Origin: an uncultured Haliea sp. | GTDB lineage: Bacteria > Pseudomonadota > Gammaproteobacteria > Pseudomonadales > Halieaceae | NCBI GenBank assembly: GCA_947258585.1 | Contig: CAMYIZ010000010.1 | Coordinates: forward strand, 1 to 64,000 | Length of the DNA stretch: 64,000 nucleotides | Reading direction: 5' to 3' | In this document: positions 25,798-36,061 of the stretch, in pieces | Numbering within the stretch: the first letter of the stretch is position 1 | Layout: each line of letters opens with the position of its first letter | Program-made: the position numbers and the translations under genes | The notes under the pieces: generated by a model | Seen by the model: only the letters and a program-made list of their open reading frames with translations | What the model was told of the DNA's origin: nothing | Database searches by the model: none

Positions 25798-28700
25798 ATG
25801 ACAGAACTAACACCATTCGCACTAAAGGATGCGCCTGCACTCATTGAAGCGGTTTATCCCGCGCAGAAAATATCATTCGAAGCGCAAAAAGAACGCAAGG
25901 CTGGTACCGGGCAGACATTAACATCACTGGGTTCGTATTGGAAAGGCCGAAAGCCTCTGATCCTTGTTCGCTCAGTTGTATTGGGCACACTTTTACCCCA
26001 GACAGAAGATACTGAAAGAGATCTGGAGATATATGAACTGCTGATGGGCTTTGATATCGAAAGCCTCGCTAAGCGCGCTCTCATTCAAAATGACGTTAAA
26101 CCCGCAGAAATCGCATCACGCATTCAGCTGCACAATCCCTGGGATTACTTTAGTCACAACATCAAAGTCACTGACGATAATTTCAATGATGTTGATACTC
26201 TGCAATTTCCCATCAATAGCGATACGCTCGGTTTAAAGCTGCGATGGCGTCGCGACATTGAAGAGAGTGATAAGCTCGCAATTTATCGTGAATATTTAGA
26301 AACCATCGAAGGTTACGAAGCAAAGGCGAGTCTTTGTAAGCGGCCGGAAGAAGTGGATCAGCAGTGGCTATACGAACACATTTGGCCCAACGTTAATCGA
26401 CATTATCAAAGCCTCAACATTAAGGCTAAATCACATCAGGAACTGATAGAGCAACTGGGTCAACTTCGCTACGGGCACCGACCCACAGTAGCTGATACCT
26501 TCAGTGGTGGAGGCTCTATTCCGTTTGAAGCTGCGCGATTAGGCTGCGATGTGTACGCATCGGATCTGAATCCCGTAGCCTGCATGCTAACTTGGGGAGC
26601 ATTAAATATTGTTGGAGCCTCATCAGATCAGCGGTTAGAGATTGAGCGTGCTCAAAAAGAAATTGTTTCTGCTGTAGAAAGAGAGATTGTTGAACTAGGG
26701 ATAGAGTTTGATGACTACGGAAATCGTGTTAAGGCCTTTCTCTATTGCCTTGAGATACGCTGCCCCGAAACAGGTTGGCTCGTACCTTTAGCACCCAATT
26801 GGATTGTTTCAAAGCAAAGAAATACAGTTGCAAAGCTTTTACCCGATCATGAAAGCAAAAGGTTCAACATTATAGTTGAAATGAATGTTTCCATAGATGA
26901 AATGAAAAGGGCTTCGAATGGGACCATTCGCAATGGAAATTTGGTTTATGAGCTAGATGGGAGAACTTATAGCTCTTCGATAAAGACTCTTCGCGGAGAC
27001 TTTCGTGATAAAGATGGTAATTACTTAAACAAACTACGACTTTGGGAAAGAGGCGATTTTAAGCCAAGGCCGGAGGACGTCTTCCAAGAACGTCTTTTTG
27101 CAATTCAATGGTACTCAAAGGAGACATTGGATAACACAAGAAAAGAAACGTTCTTCGCCTCAGTAACCAAAGCCGACTTGGATCGTGAAGCCAAGGCAGA
27201 ACAGTTTGTGGAGCAAAATCTAGCGAAGTGGCAGGACGAAGGTTTAATACCGGATATGGCAATAGAGCCTGGGTATAACACAACACAGCCGATTCGTGAG
27301 CGTGGATGGGCATTTTGGCACCACTTATTTACTCCAAGACAACTGATTATATTTGCCTTATTTAGGAAGCATTCCAAATTTTCTAGGGAAGCTAATTCAC
27401 TGAATGTTGGTATAGCTCATGCGGTTGATTATGCATCCAAGCTATGTGGCTGGGGAACCAATGCTACCAGAGAAAGTCCGACTAACACTTTCGCAAGTCA
27501 GTCTCTTAATACACATAGCCTCTACAGCTCATACGCACTTTCAAATATAAGCTCTATATTTGAGGATACTTTTGGGTCCTCTTTAATAATGCTGGGTAGA
27601 AGCATCGTGGCAAATCATGCCGCCGCTGAGATATTAAATACAGCAGAACTATTTATTACAGATCCGCCGTACGCAGATGCCGTTAATTATCACGAAATTA
27701 CCGAATTTTTTATCGCTTGGCTGCGAAAGAATCCACCCAAACCATTTGATGAATGGACCTGGGATTCGCGCCGCGCCCTAGCAATCAAGGGCTCTGGTGA
27801 CGACTTCCGCAAAGGCATGGTCAACGCCTATAAAGCTATGGCAGACCATATGCCCGACAATGGCATGCAATGCGTAATGTTCACCCACCAGGATACCGGC
27901 GTTTGGTCAGATATGATTGGGATTTTCTGGGCATCCGGTTTGCAGGTTGTTGGCGCATGGTATATCGCCACGGAAACCAGTACCGAGCTGAAAAAAGGCG
28001 GTTATGTACAAGGTACAGTGATACTGATGTTACGTAAGCGTCCTGCCGGCGAAAACGCGGGCTTTAAGCAGCGACTGCTCCCAGCTGTGCGCGCGGAAGT
28101 AAAGCGCCAGATCGAAACCATGATGCACCTGAATGATGAGGTGAAAGACAAGCTGGGTGAGCCTGTTTTCAACGATTCTGATCTGCAAATGGCCGGTTAT
28201 GCGGCAGCACTCAAAGTACTAACATCCTACACCCATATTGGCGGTGAGGATGTCACTAGCTTTGCCCTGCGGCCACGCACCAAGGGAGAAGTGACGGTTG
28301 TGGATGAGATCGTGCAACAAGCCGCCGAAGCCGCAAACAGTTTGCTGGTGCCGGAAGGTTTAACTGCCGATACCTGGCAAAAGATCAACGGCATTCAGCG
28401 CTTCTATTTGCGCATGATGGACATTGAAACCACCGGCGCCTCTAAGCTCGACAACTACCAGAACTTTGCCAAAGCCTTCCGCGTTGAAGATTACGGTCGG
28501 GTAATGGGCAATATGACTGCCAACAAGGCACAACTGAAGCGGATTCCTGAGTTTGCTTCTCGCGACCTGACAGATAGCACTGAAATCGGCTCCACTTGGC
28601 TGGGTCACCTGGTTATTGGGTTGCAACAAATACTCAACGAGAAAGAGCCGCAGACGGTTATCAGTCAATTACAAGCAGACTTGCCAGACTTTATGGAGGT

Positions 28701-28821
28701 CCGGCCAATACTGATCGACATGTTGACCTTTATTGAGAAAAAGGCCCCAGAAAAAGCCACTCGCGATGCCGCTGAAGTGTTAGGTGCGCGCTTGAAGAAT
28801 ATGCGTGCGCTCGGGCAGTGA
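25798..28821 (+). CDS. DUF1156 DNA methyltransferase
   Basis: 1007 residues. SAM-binding motif ADTFSGGGSIPFEAARLG at 232-249 and the amino-methyltransferase motif DPPYAD at 622-627 identify a DNA N6-adenine or N4-cytosine methylase. The wide gap between them (about 260-620) should include the target-recognition region. This middle segment (roughly 26,600-27,650) is clearly more AT-rich than both flanks. By hand, the line at 26,881 has 38 percent GC and the line at 28,261 has 57 percent, so it looks replaced by recombination. The methylase likely marks host DNA for the operon's nuclease/helicase activity. Confidence 0.9.
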   Translation: MTELTPFALKDAPALIEAVYPAQKISFEAQKERKAGTGQTLTSLGSYWKGRKPLILVRSVVLGTLLPQTEDTERDLEIYELLMGFDIESLAKRALIQNDVKPAEIASRIQLHNPWDYFSHNIKVTDDNFNDVDTLQFPINSDTLGLKLRWRRDIEESDKLAIYREYLETIEGYEAKASLCKRPEEVDQQWLYEHIWPNVNRHYQSLNIKAKSHQELIEQLGQLRYGHRPTVADTFSGGGSIPFEAARLGCDVYASDLNPVACMLTWGALNIVGASSDQRLEIERAQKEIVSAVEREIVELGIEFDDYGNRVKAFLYCLEIRCPETGWLVPLAPNWIVSKQRNTVAKLLPDHESKRFNIIVEMNVSIDEMKRASNGTIRNGNLVYELDGRTYSSSIKTLRGDFRDKDGNYLNKLRLWERGDFKPRPEDVFQERLFAIQWYSKETLDNTRKETFFASVTKADLDREAKAEQFVEQNLAKWQDEGLIPDMAIEPGYNTTQPIRERGWAFWHHLFTPRQLIIFALFRKHSKFSREANSLNVGIAHAVDYASKLCGWGTNATRESPTNTFASQSLNTHSLYSSYALSNISSIFEDTFGSSLIMLGRSIVANHAAAEILNTAELFITDPPYADAVNYHEITEFFIAWLRKNPPKPFDEWTWDSRRALAIKGSGDDFRKGMVNAYKAMADHMPDNGMQCVMFTHQDTGVWSDMIGIFWASGLQVVGAWYIATETSTELKKGGYVQGTVILMLRKRPAGENAGFKQRLLPAVRAEVKRQIETMMHLNDEVKDKLGEPVFNDSDLQMAGYAAALKVLTSYTHIGGEDVTSFALRPRTKGEVTVVDEIVQQAAEAANSLLVPEGLTADTWQKINGIQRFYLRMMDIETTGASKLDNYQNFAKAFRVEDYGRVMGNMTANKAQLKRIPEFASRDLTDSTEIGSTWLGHLVIGLQQILNEKEPQTVISQLQADLPDFMEVRPILIDMLTFIEKKAPEKATRDAAEVLGARLKNMRALGQ

Positions 28822-28908
28822 TAGTGGAACCAATAAAGATGAGAGCCCAATGAAACGATTAGTTGAATAACTACTGTTTATGAAGATAGGGATGGAGATT
28901 CCGCAGCA

Positions 28909-31659
28909 ATGAGCATTCGTCGATTTTCATCGCGCACCCATAGGCTCGACAGTAGCTTCTTGTTGGAGCACCTCAAAGGTGCTCGCAGCTATAAGCGTAT
29001 TGCCGGTTACTTTACTAGCTCGCTGTTTGAAGTAGCCAACGAGCTGATTGAGTCCATCCCCGATGTGAAAATCGTCTGCAATGTGGATATCCATCCCGAC
29101 GACCTGAAGGTGGCTCAGCTGCGTGAGTCCAAGATGATCGGTCGCTGGAATGAGCGGGACATTGAAGCCGAAAGCTTGCTCAACCGTGACCGCTATCGCC
29201 GCCTAGACAGCTTCCTTGCCAAACATGGCCAGGTCATCCGCGTTGCCCCCGACAGCATTTGCGGTTTTCTGCATGGCAAAGCGGGCGTTATTGAGCTGGC
29301 CGACGGCAAAAAAATTGGCTTCATTGGCTCGATGAACGAGACCAGCAGCGGCTGGCAACGTCACTATGAAATCCTGTGGGAAGACGAATCACCGGAAGGC
29401 GTACAGTGGATTGAGCAGGAATTCGACTTTTTGTGGAATGCTGCTCGCCCATTACCTGAAGCAGTGATCCGAGAGGTGAAACGTCGTGGCTATCGCAGAG
29501 AGGTGCTGTTTGAAGATATTGTCGAAGACGATGATATTGCACCCGCTGCGCTGATTGAGTCCCCGCTGTATCGCCAAGGCTTCTCATTGCAGCCCTGGCA
29601 ACAAGGCTTTGTCAGCGAGTGCGTTCGCCATTATCACAACCACGGTATTGTGCGTTTACTGATTGCTGATGAGGTTGGCCTTGGTAAAACCCTATCCATG
29701 GCCACGGCGGCGCTTTCGCTGTGTTTGCTGAGCGACAGAGAGAACAAGAAGCGTAAGCCCGTCATCATTTTCGCCCCAGCTACCCTCTGCGAGCAGTGGC
29801 AAGTAGAAATGATTGATAAGCTGGGCATTCCCTGTGCCCGCTGGCAAACCCAAAAAAAAGCGTGGCTGGACCCTGAAGGACGAATCATTTCTCCCTCAGG
29901 GCAAGAGCACATTGCCAAGTGTCCGCTGCGCGTTGGCATCGTATCCACCGGGCTAATGATGCGCGATTCTTTGGAAAAGCAGCATCTGCTGGGGTTGCGC
30001 TTTGGCGTGGCAATATTGGATGAAGCCCATAAGGCGCGCAGTCGGCAGGGTTTCGGCAAAGACGCCGGCACCCACAATGAATTGCTGGCCTTTATGCGCG
30101 AGATTGCTGCGCGATCAGACCATGTCATTCTGGGCACAGCAACACCTATTCAAACCCGCCCCGAAGATTTGTGGGACTTGATTGGTATCCTACATCAGGG
30201 CAGTGGCAATTTCGTACTCGGCAACGACTTTGCCAAATGGCACCGTCCACCTGAGGTACTGCCTATTTTATCTGGTGAACAGCGCGTTACCGAGCCGAGC
30301 TTCGCTTGGGAGCTGCTCCGCTCACCACTGCCTGTCGTTGACTCGACCAACGAACAATTTGCACGCCGCTTATTCAGCTCTCTTCGTCAGGATCTTGGAT
30401 TAATTAATCAAAACGACAAGTGGGACATTAAGAGCACACTCTCTGATTTGTCAGATGACTCGCTGGAATACCTTGAAGATGAACTGGATAGAAATATATC
30501 GGGTGCCAGTTTTTTTCAGCGCGAAAATCCTTTTATCCGTCATGTCGTTTTACGCAAACGTGTAACGCTTGAAGATGCCGGGCTTTTACCGCGCATAGGC
30601 GTCGACTTGCATCCCGATCGGGAATTGTCGAAGGAAGTCCACCAATTTAACAGCTTGTTCGAGGGTAAAGCACTGCGAACAAGCGAGGACTTCAGGCAAG
30701 CCTACGCCGAAGCGCGGCATTTCGGGAAGGCTCTTGCTCAAAGTGGCAAAGGCAGTGGGTTTATGAAAAACCTGATGGAACAAAGGATTTGCTCAAGTAT
30801 CGCGGCTGGACTGAACACAGCACGAATGCTGCTGGAAGGCCGGACTGTTCGTGAAGAAAGTGACGAGCAGCTGATAGAGGTTAAAGCCGAAAGCCCGGAT
30901 GAAATTGCCGTTCTCGAACGAATGATCGCCCGGCTTGAGCGCATTGAAGAAGACCCAAAGCTCAACGCAGTAATCCATTACCTTGAAAAAGAGAAGTGGC
31001 TGAAGTTTGGTGTCATTATTTTTAGCCAGTACTACGACACGGCGAAGTGGGTTGCGGATTCGCTCGCCGAGCGTTACCCAGACCAAGCGGTAGGCCTGTA
31101 TGCCGGCGCAGGCCGTAGTCGGCTGTACCAAAAGGGTGACAGCGTCAATATTGAACGGGAAACGCTGAAACGCATGGTTGCCGAGCATCTGCTTGAAATC
31201 ATGGTGGCCACCGATGCCGCTTGCGAGGGGTTGAACCTTCAGACGCTAGGCACCCTGATCAATATCGACCTGCCATGGAACCCTACTCGCTTAGAGCAAC
31301 GTATCGGACGCATCAAGCGCTTTGGTCAGGTGCGCGAAAAAGTCGACATGCTGAATCTCGTCAACGAACAAACCGTCGACGAAAAGGTTTACGAGAAGCT
31401 GTCCGAGCGGATGCAAGACCGCTACAACCTGTTTGGCTCACTACCCGATACCATTCGTGATGAATGGATTGAGGATATCGAAACCATGGGCGAAAAAATG
31501 GATGAGTATATCAACGCCCAGAAACAGGCCAATGGATTCGACCTGCGCTACACCGAGACCATGTCTCCTTCCGAGATTGATTGGCGCAGTTGCTCTCAAG
31601 TTTTGTCTCGACGCGATTTTATTGAATTGATGATGTCCGGATGGAGTGAGAGCAAATGA
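28909..31659 (+). CDS. PLD-like SNF2-family helicase, anti-phage
   Basis: 916 residues. The N-terminal 150 residues form a phospholipase-D-like domain (HGKAGVIE at 122-129 and IGSMNETSS at 139-147 give the H-K-N pattern). Then comes a SNF2/superfamily-2 helicase: IADEVGLGKT near 252-262, ILDEAHKARSR near 368, and motif VI LEQRIGRIKRFGQ near 795-807. PLD domains can cut DNA. With the methylase and the ATPase it completes the Hma-like operon. An 87-base gap with no gene separates it from the methylase. Confidence 0.9.
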   Translation: MSIRRFSSRTHRLDSSFLLEHLKGARSYKRIAGYFTSSLFEVANELIESIPDVKIVCNVDIHPDDLKVAQLRESKMIGRWNERDIEAESLLNRDRYRRLDSFLAKHGQVIRVAPDSICGFLHGKAGVIELADGKKIGFIGSMNETSSGWQRHYEILWEDESPEGVQWIEQEFDFLWNAARPLPEAVIREVKRRGYRREVLFEDIVEDDDIAPAALIESPLYRQGFSLQPWQQGFVSECVRHYHNHGIVRLLIADEVGLGKTLSMATAALSLCLLSDRENKKRKPVIIFAPATLCEQWQVEMIDKLGIPCARWQTQKKAWLDPEGRIISPSGQEHIAKCPLRVGIVSTGLMMRDSLEKQHLLGLRFGVAILDEAHKARSRQGFGKDAGTHNELLAFMREIAARSDHVILGTATPIQTRPEDLWDLIGILHQGSGNFVLGNDFAKWHRPPEVLPILSGEQRVTEPSFAWELLRSPLPVVDSTNEQFARRLFSSLRQDLGLINQNDKWDIKSTLSDLSDDSLEYLEDELDRNISGASFFQRENPFIRHVVLRKRVTLEDAGLLPRIGVDLHPDRELSKEVHQFNSLFEGKALRTSEDFRQAYAEARHFGKALAQSGKGSGFMKNLMEQRICSSIAAGLNTARMLLEGRTVREESDEQLIEVKAESPDEIAVLERMIARLERIEEDPKLNAVIHYLEKEKWLKFGVIIFSQYYDTAKWVADSLAERYPDQAVGLYAGAGRSRLYQKGDSVNIERETLKRMVAEHLLEIMVATDAACEGLNLQTLGTLINIDLPWNPTRLEQRIGRIKRFGQVREKVDMLNLVNEQTVDEKVYEKLSERMQDRYNLFGSLPDTIRDEWIEDIETMGEKMDEYINAQKQANGFDLRYTETMSPSEIDWRSCSQVLSRRDFIELMMSGWSESK

Positions 31660-31775
31660 GCGCTGGACGTGCTGGTTTGCGGAATTCTGGTTGGATCACT
31701 TGTCGTTCTATAGGCGACATCGCCCCTTTGGGTGTAGCGGCTGCGGCACTATAAAACACAAAGGGAGCTTCAATC

Positions 31776-33794
31776 ATGTATCTTTCGGAACTCAGGATCA
31801 GGAACTTCAGACAATTTGGTTCGGGTGACTTTGAACTGTCGATTGATCTTCAACCGGGTGTGACCGCATTGGTCGGGCGGAACGATTCCGGTAAGACTGC
31901 ATTTATTGATTCGATTCGCTATGCACTGCTAACCCGAGATCAGGAATACATACGTGTGCAGCCCGAAGATTTCCATATTGATGCGCACGGGGAGCAAGCT
32001 ACCGAGATTTACATTTTCTGCAAGCTGACCGGGCTCAGTGACAGCGAGAAGGGTGCATTTATCGAGTACCTTTCGTATGAGGGGGAAGAAGTTTCAGTTC
32101 ATGTCCATTGGAGTGCGCGAAGACTGAGCGATGTACCCGGAACGCGCCGTTGGATTGATGTTTCAGTTCGCAGTGGAGTTGATGGCGCAGGCCCCACATT
32201 CGATATGTCCATGCGAGAACTGTTATCCGCTACATATTTGCGCCCGCTTCGCGACGCAGAACGAGAAATGTCGCCGGGTAGAGGTTCGCGACTGTCGCAA
32301 ATCCTTGCAAACGTGCCTGGGATCAGTGATGGAGCCAAATTCGACGAAAAGAAAATGCCTCAGGATGCGGATGCGGTCGGGAGTCTCGGACTTGTTGGGT
32401 TGGCAGACTATATGCGCCATAACGTCAGGCAGCATTCGGGCGTGGGCAATGCAGAGTCCGCTATCAATGAACAGTATTTAGCTTCACTCTCGTTGCGTGG
32501 GGATGATATCCGGGGAAAAATCGACGTTTCCGAAGGTGGTACAGAGAGCGCTAGGCTTCGCCAGATTCTGGAACGGCTTGAACTTGGACTGCTGGACGCG
32601 TCGAGCGGTAGCCCTCTGGGACGCTATGGCCTGGGCTCGAATAACTTGCTATTCATGGCATGCGAGCTCTTATTACTCGGCAAAGAGCCTGAAGGTCTAC
32701 CCTTACTTCTCATAGAAGAGCCGGAAGCTCACCTACACCCCCAACGACAGCTCCGTTTGATGGAGTTCCTTCTGCAAGCGGCGGAAAGCACAATTGAAAG
32801 TGGCAACCGGACTGTTCAGGTTCTGCTCTCAACACACAGCCCTAATCTCGCATCGAAAATTCCACTTGGAAATCTCGTCCTCCTGCAGGGGCGGCGTGCC
32901 TATTCGCTCGTCAAAGGACAAACAAAACTCGAAACTGGCGACTATCGATTCCTTGAGCGATTTCTTGATGTCACCAAGGCCAACCTGTTTTTCTCACACG
33001 GAGTGCTGATTGTTGAAGGTGATGCCGAAGCGATTCTCGTGCCTGTCCTTGCGAAACTGATCGGCAGAGACCTGACTGAACACGGCGTATCAATCGTCAA
33101 TGTCGGGGGCAAGGGTTTGCGCCGATTCAGCCGTATTTTCCAACGGCAGGATGACGAGGCGCCCAAGATCGACATACCTGTCGCATGCTTGGCCGATATG
33201 GACGTCATGCCAGACTGCGCGCCGGAAATTCTCGGTCTGGTCGCGAATGATGACGACGAAAAATGGAAAAGCACTGCACGCAGATGGCGTGCACATCGGG
33301 ATTATGGTGATGAAGCGGACGCACGCCAGGTGGCTCTTGAGGAACAGCGTCAGCGACTGAAAGAGAATGACAGTCAGTCAGTGAAGACGTTTGTGGCGGA
33401 TCACTGGACGCTCGAATACGACCTTGCGCGCTGTGGTCTCGCGGAGCAGGTTGTCATGGCCGCAATCCTCGCGAAGAACGATGATCCATTGAATGCGGAA
33501 AAGAAGGATCGTATGGAGGTGATTGCCGATGCGAAGACTCGGTTCGAAGCACTGAAGGATGAATCAAGCGGTGACGACGAAGTTATCTGCTCGAAAATCT
33601 ACCAGCTCTTCCACTCTCGGGCGGCATCAAAGGCTATTGCGGCGCAGCACTTGGCAGAACTGCTGCCTGATCACTGCAAAGCTGAAGAGATCGACGCGGC
33701 CACATTCCGCACGTTGTTGCCCGTCTATATCGTCGATGCCATCGAGTTCGTGACTTCACAGCCAGAGCATGTGGCTCCGACGACTGCTTCGTAA
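31776..33794 (+). CDS. OLD-family nuclease, ABC ATPase plus TOPRIM (GajA-like)
   Basis: 672 residues. Walker A VGRNDSGKT at 33-41, ABC signature/Walker B region LLLIEEPEAHLHPQ near 311-324, then a C-terminal TOPRIM: LIVEGDAEA near 411-419 (catalytic Glu) and ACLADMDVMPD near 470-480 (catalytic Asp pair). This is the class 2 OLD architecture, as in GajA of the Gabija anti-phage system. It is longer than the roughly 580-residue GajA. A UvrD-like helicase starts 9 bases later, as GajB does. A partly palindromic leader (CCCTTTG ... CAAAGGG) overlaps its ribosome-binding site. Confidence 0.88.
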   Translation: MYLSELRIRNFRQFGSGDFELSIDLQPGVTALVGRNDSGKTAFIDSIRYALLTRDQEYIRVQPEDFHIDAHGEQATEIYIFCKLTGLSDSEKGAFIEYLSYEGEEVSVHVHWSARRLSDVPGTRRWIDVSVRSGVDGAGPTFDMSMRELLSATYLRPLRDAEREMSPGRGSRLSQILANVPGISDGAKFDEKKMPQDADAVGSLGLVGLADYMRHNVRQHSGVGNAESAINEQYLASLSLRGDDIRGKIDVSEGGTESARLRQILERLELGLLDASSGSPLGRYGLGSNNLLFMACELLLLGKEPEGLPLLLIEEPEAHLHPQRQLRLMEFLLQAAESTIESGNRTVQVLLSTHSPNLASKIPLGNLVLLQGRRAYSLVKGQTKLETGDYRFLERFLDVTKANLFFSHGVLIVEGDAEAILVPVLAKLIGRDLTEHGVSIVNVGGKGLRRFSRIFQRQDDEAPKIDIPVACLADMDVMPDCAPEILGLVANDDDEKWKSTARRWRAHRDYGDEADARQVALEEQRQRLKENDSQSVKTFVADHWTLEYDLARCGLAEQVVMAAILAKNDDPLNAEKKDRMEVIADAKTRFEALKDESSGDDEVICSKIYQLFHSRAASKAIAAQHLAELLPDHCKAEEIDAATFRTLLPVYIVDAIEFVTSQPEHVAPTTAS

Positions 33795-33803
33795 GGGGTG
33801 ATC

Positions 33804-35840
33804 ATGCCCGATTTAGAAACCCTGATACCGGAAGTTACCGATGATGACATTGACTGGGTTTGCGAGCTCTTGGGACTCGATCCATTCGATACGCCACGGC
33901 GCGAATATTTGAAATGCTGCACTACCGTAGACCTTTCTGCGTGTCCCGGTAGCGGTAAGACAACCCTGATCGTCGCCAAACTAGCGATTCTCGCCAGGAA
34001 ATGGCAATACAGAACCAAAGGTATCTGCGTTCTGTCACACACAAATGTTGCGCGCGAGCAGATCGAGCATCGGCTTGGTCGAACCGTTGTTGGACAACGG
34101 TTGCTCTCTTACCCTCATTTCATCGACACGATTCATGGCTTTGTGAACCGGTTTCTGGCTTTACCGTGGTTGTATTCCCGCGGCTATCCGGTAGAAACGA
34201 TTGATGATGAAATCGCTCTGCGCCGCAGGTGGTTCAATCTTCATCACGCGACTCGGAGTGGTTTAGAGCGAAACCGTTATGACCACGCGCTTCTTAGAAT
34301 ATCTGACAGTGACTTTTCTTTAGGCGATATTCGCTGGGGAAGAGGCAGCCTAGGAAGAAGCTCTACTACTTATCAAGCTCTTGTAGCCTCTTGCAAGGAG
34401 TCGATTGAGAGAGGTTTCCACTGCTACGACGAAATGTTCGTATGGGCAGATGCCCTTCTTCAGAACCATGCACAAGTGCCCGTATGGCTCACGCATCGTT
34501 TTCCGTTAATCATCCTCGATGAAATGCAGGATACGTTTGTGCGGCAGGCGAAATTCTTGAGTACGGTATTTCCGCGTACGTCTGACAGAATCATAGTGCA
34601 GAGAGTCGGTGACCCTAATCAGGCAATATTCGATGCGCCAGAAGCGAATTCGGCCGAAACTGATTTTTTTCCCGATCCGGATGAGTGTATCGCAATTCCG
34701 AACAGCTACCGTTTTGGCAACCAGATTGCGGCACTCGCTTCTCCCTTTGCGGTGCAACCTGTCGGCACCGCCGGTTTGACGGGTATCGGCCCCAAGGGAT
34801 CACGCATGCCCGAACATGAGGGCGGTCACGCCGTGTTCATATTTCCGGACGACAGCACAGTCGGCGTGCTTGACGCCTATGGCAAGCACGCCGTCTCAAT
34901 TCTCGGAATAGAGCTTGTCAGTAAAGGTCTAATCACGGCCATCGGTCATATTCATCAGGACGACCCGGAAGTGTCGCCGGGGCATGCTCATTACCCTAAA
35001 TCCGTTGGTCACTACTGGGATGGTTACGCAGTCGAGATAACCCGCAAGGATCCAACTCCGCGTACTCTTGCTCAATATTTGCGCGCTGCGCAGAGCCTGA
35101 CTGCAGACGGTAATGTCCTGTCTCCCGGTGTCGAGAAGATTGCTTCCGGGATCCTACGTTTAGCACGCCGCATCGGAGATATCGGAGATTTAAAGCGTAA
35201 GTCACGCACGCACCGCGCAGTTATTGAGAAGCTTGAGAGCGCGCCCGAAGAGCGTGCGACCTACAAGAATATTGTTCGACGTCTGCTAGCTGATCGAGAG
35301 GTGCTTTCCGAAGCTGACTGGCCCGCGCTTTCGGAAAGTGTGATGCTGGTAGCAGCTGCCCTTTGCGACGGGGATACCGATAAGAGTAAAGCTGAGCGGT
35401 TTCTGGAATGGCCTAAAGATGATCCCTCCATCGAATCAAAAGAAAAATCACCAACGAGCAACTTCATTCCAAATGTCTACCGCGTCCTAGTGGATGATGG
35501 ATCTATCGATATCCGTCTGGGTTCGATTCACTCCGTAAAGGGACAAACACATCTTGCCACATTATTGCTGAATACCTATTGGCACGACCAATCTGCACGG
35601 CGAATGATGCCTTGGTTAATAGGAGAAAGTGCAAACGAAAACGGCGCTGGAGCCAGGGATGTACAGCGCCTATTACATACCTATGTTGCGATGACACGCC
35701 CAAGTCATTTGCTCTGCCTCGCTGTACCACTTTCAGCATTGGGTGAAGATCAAGCTAGCGAACGAAATATCGACCTACTGAAGAATAAAGGGTGGCGAGT
35801 TGCTGAAATAATTGATGGGGAGGCCCAATGGCGGGACTAA
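33804..35840 (+). CDS. UvrD/PcrA-like helicase (GajB-like)
   Basis: 678 residues from ATG 33804, favoured over GTG 33798 because GGGG at 33795-33798 is correctly spaced. Walker A ACPGSGKTT at 47-55, motif Ia LSHTNVAREQI, motif II ILDEMQDT, motif III QRVGDPNQAIF, and C-terminal HSVKGQTH and YVAMTRPSHLLCLA motifs: all superfamily-1 helicase signatures. With the OLD nuclease it forms a Gabija-like pair. It is larger than typical GajB (about 500 residues) through an insert in the 300-520 region. Confidence 0.88.
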   Translation: MPDLETLIPEVTDDDIDWVCELLGLDPFDTPRREYLKCCTTVDLSACPGSGKTTLIVAKLAILARKWQYRTKGICVLSHTNVAREQIEHRLGRTVVGQRLLSYPHFIDTIHGFVNRFLALPWLYSRGYPVETIDDEIALRRRWFNLHHATRSGLERNRYDHALLRISDSDFSLGDIRWGRGSLGRSSTTYQALVASCKESIERGFHCYDEMFVWADALLQNHAQVPVWLTHRFPLIILDEMQDTFVRQAKFLSTVFPRTSDRIIVQRVGDPNQAIFDAPEANSAETDFFPDPDECIAIPNSYRFGNQIAALASPFAVQPVGTAGLTGIGPKGSRMPEHEGGHAVFIFPDDSTVGVLDAYGKHAVSILGIELVSKGLITAIGHIHQDDPEVSPGHAHYPKSVGHYWDGYAVEITRKDPTPRTLAQYLRAAQSLTADGNVLSPGVEKIASGILRLARRIGDIGDLKRKSRTHRAVIEKLESAPEERATYKNIVRRLLADREVLSEADWPALSESVMLVAAALCDGDTDKSKAERFLEWPKDDPSIESKEKSPTSNFIPNVYRVLVDDGSIDIRLGSIHSVKGQTHLATLLLNTYWHDQSARRMMPWLIGESANENGAGARDVQRLLHTYVAMTRPSHLLCLAVPLSALGEDQASERNIDLLKNKGWRVAEIIDGEAQWRD

Positions 35841-36037
35841 GAGGTATGTTCGAACCAATGCATTACATCGCCAATGACATTCTTGCGGGCTTTGGTGGTG
35901 AATCGCGCTTGCAAGCAGCATTGAACTCACTGGCTGAACTGGCAGAGAAGACTCAAGTCATTCTGTTTACCCATCATTCGCGTGTTGTTGAGCAGTTTGG
36001 GCAAGTGTCCGGTTCCGTTCATGTCCACGAGCTGTAG
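35828..36037 (+). pseudogene. C-terminal remnant of YhaN/SMC-like ATPase
   Basis: 69 codons starting in the end of the helicase gene. The frame encodes NDILAGFGGESRLQAAL...LAEKTQVILFTHHSRVVEQ, which matches the very end of large RecF/SMC-type ATPases such as YhaN (ILVNFDD...LAELS..TQVILFTHH). Walker A, coiled coil and most of the ATPase are missing, and the normally acidic Walker B position reads AND. It appears to be the leftover of a deleted defence or repair ATPase, with the break at about 35,855. Confidence 0.7.
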
Positions 36038-36061
36038 AGAAATCAACCAGCGGTTTCTCTG

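Noticed and set aside
22006..31659. DISARM system
   Set aside because: A PLD domain, SNF2 helicase and methylase are present, but DrmA helicase and DrmB (DUF1998) are missing, and DUF499/DUF3780 define a different set.
31776..35840. PARIS system (AriA/AriB)
   Set aside because: The ATPase and TOPRIM are in one protein and are followed by a UvrD-like helicase, which is Gabija-type.
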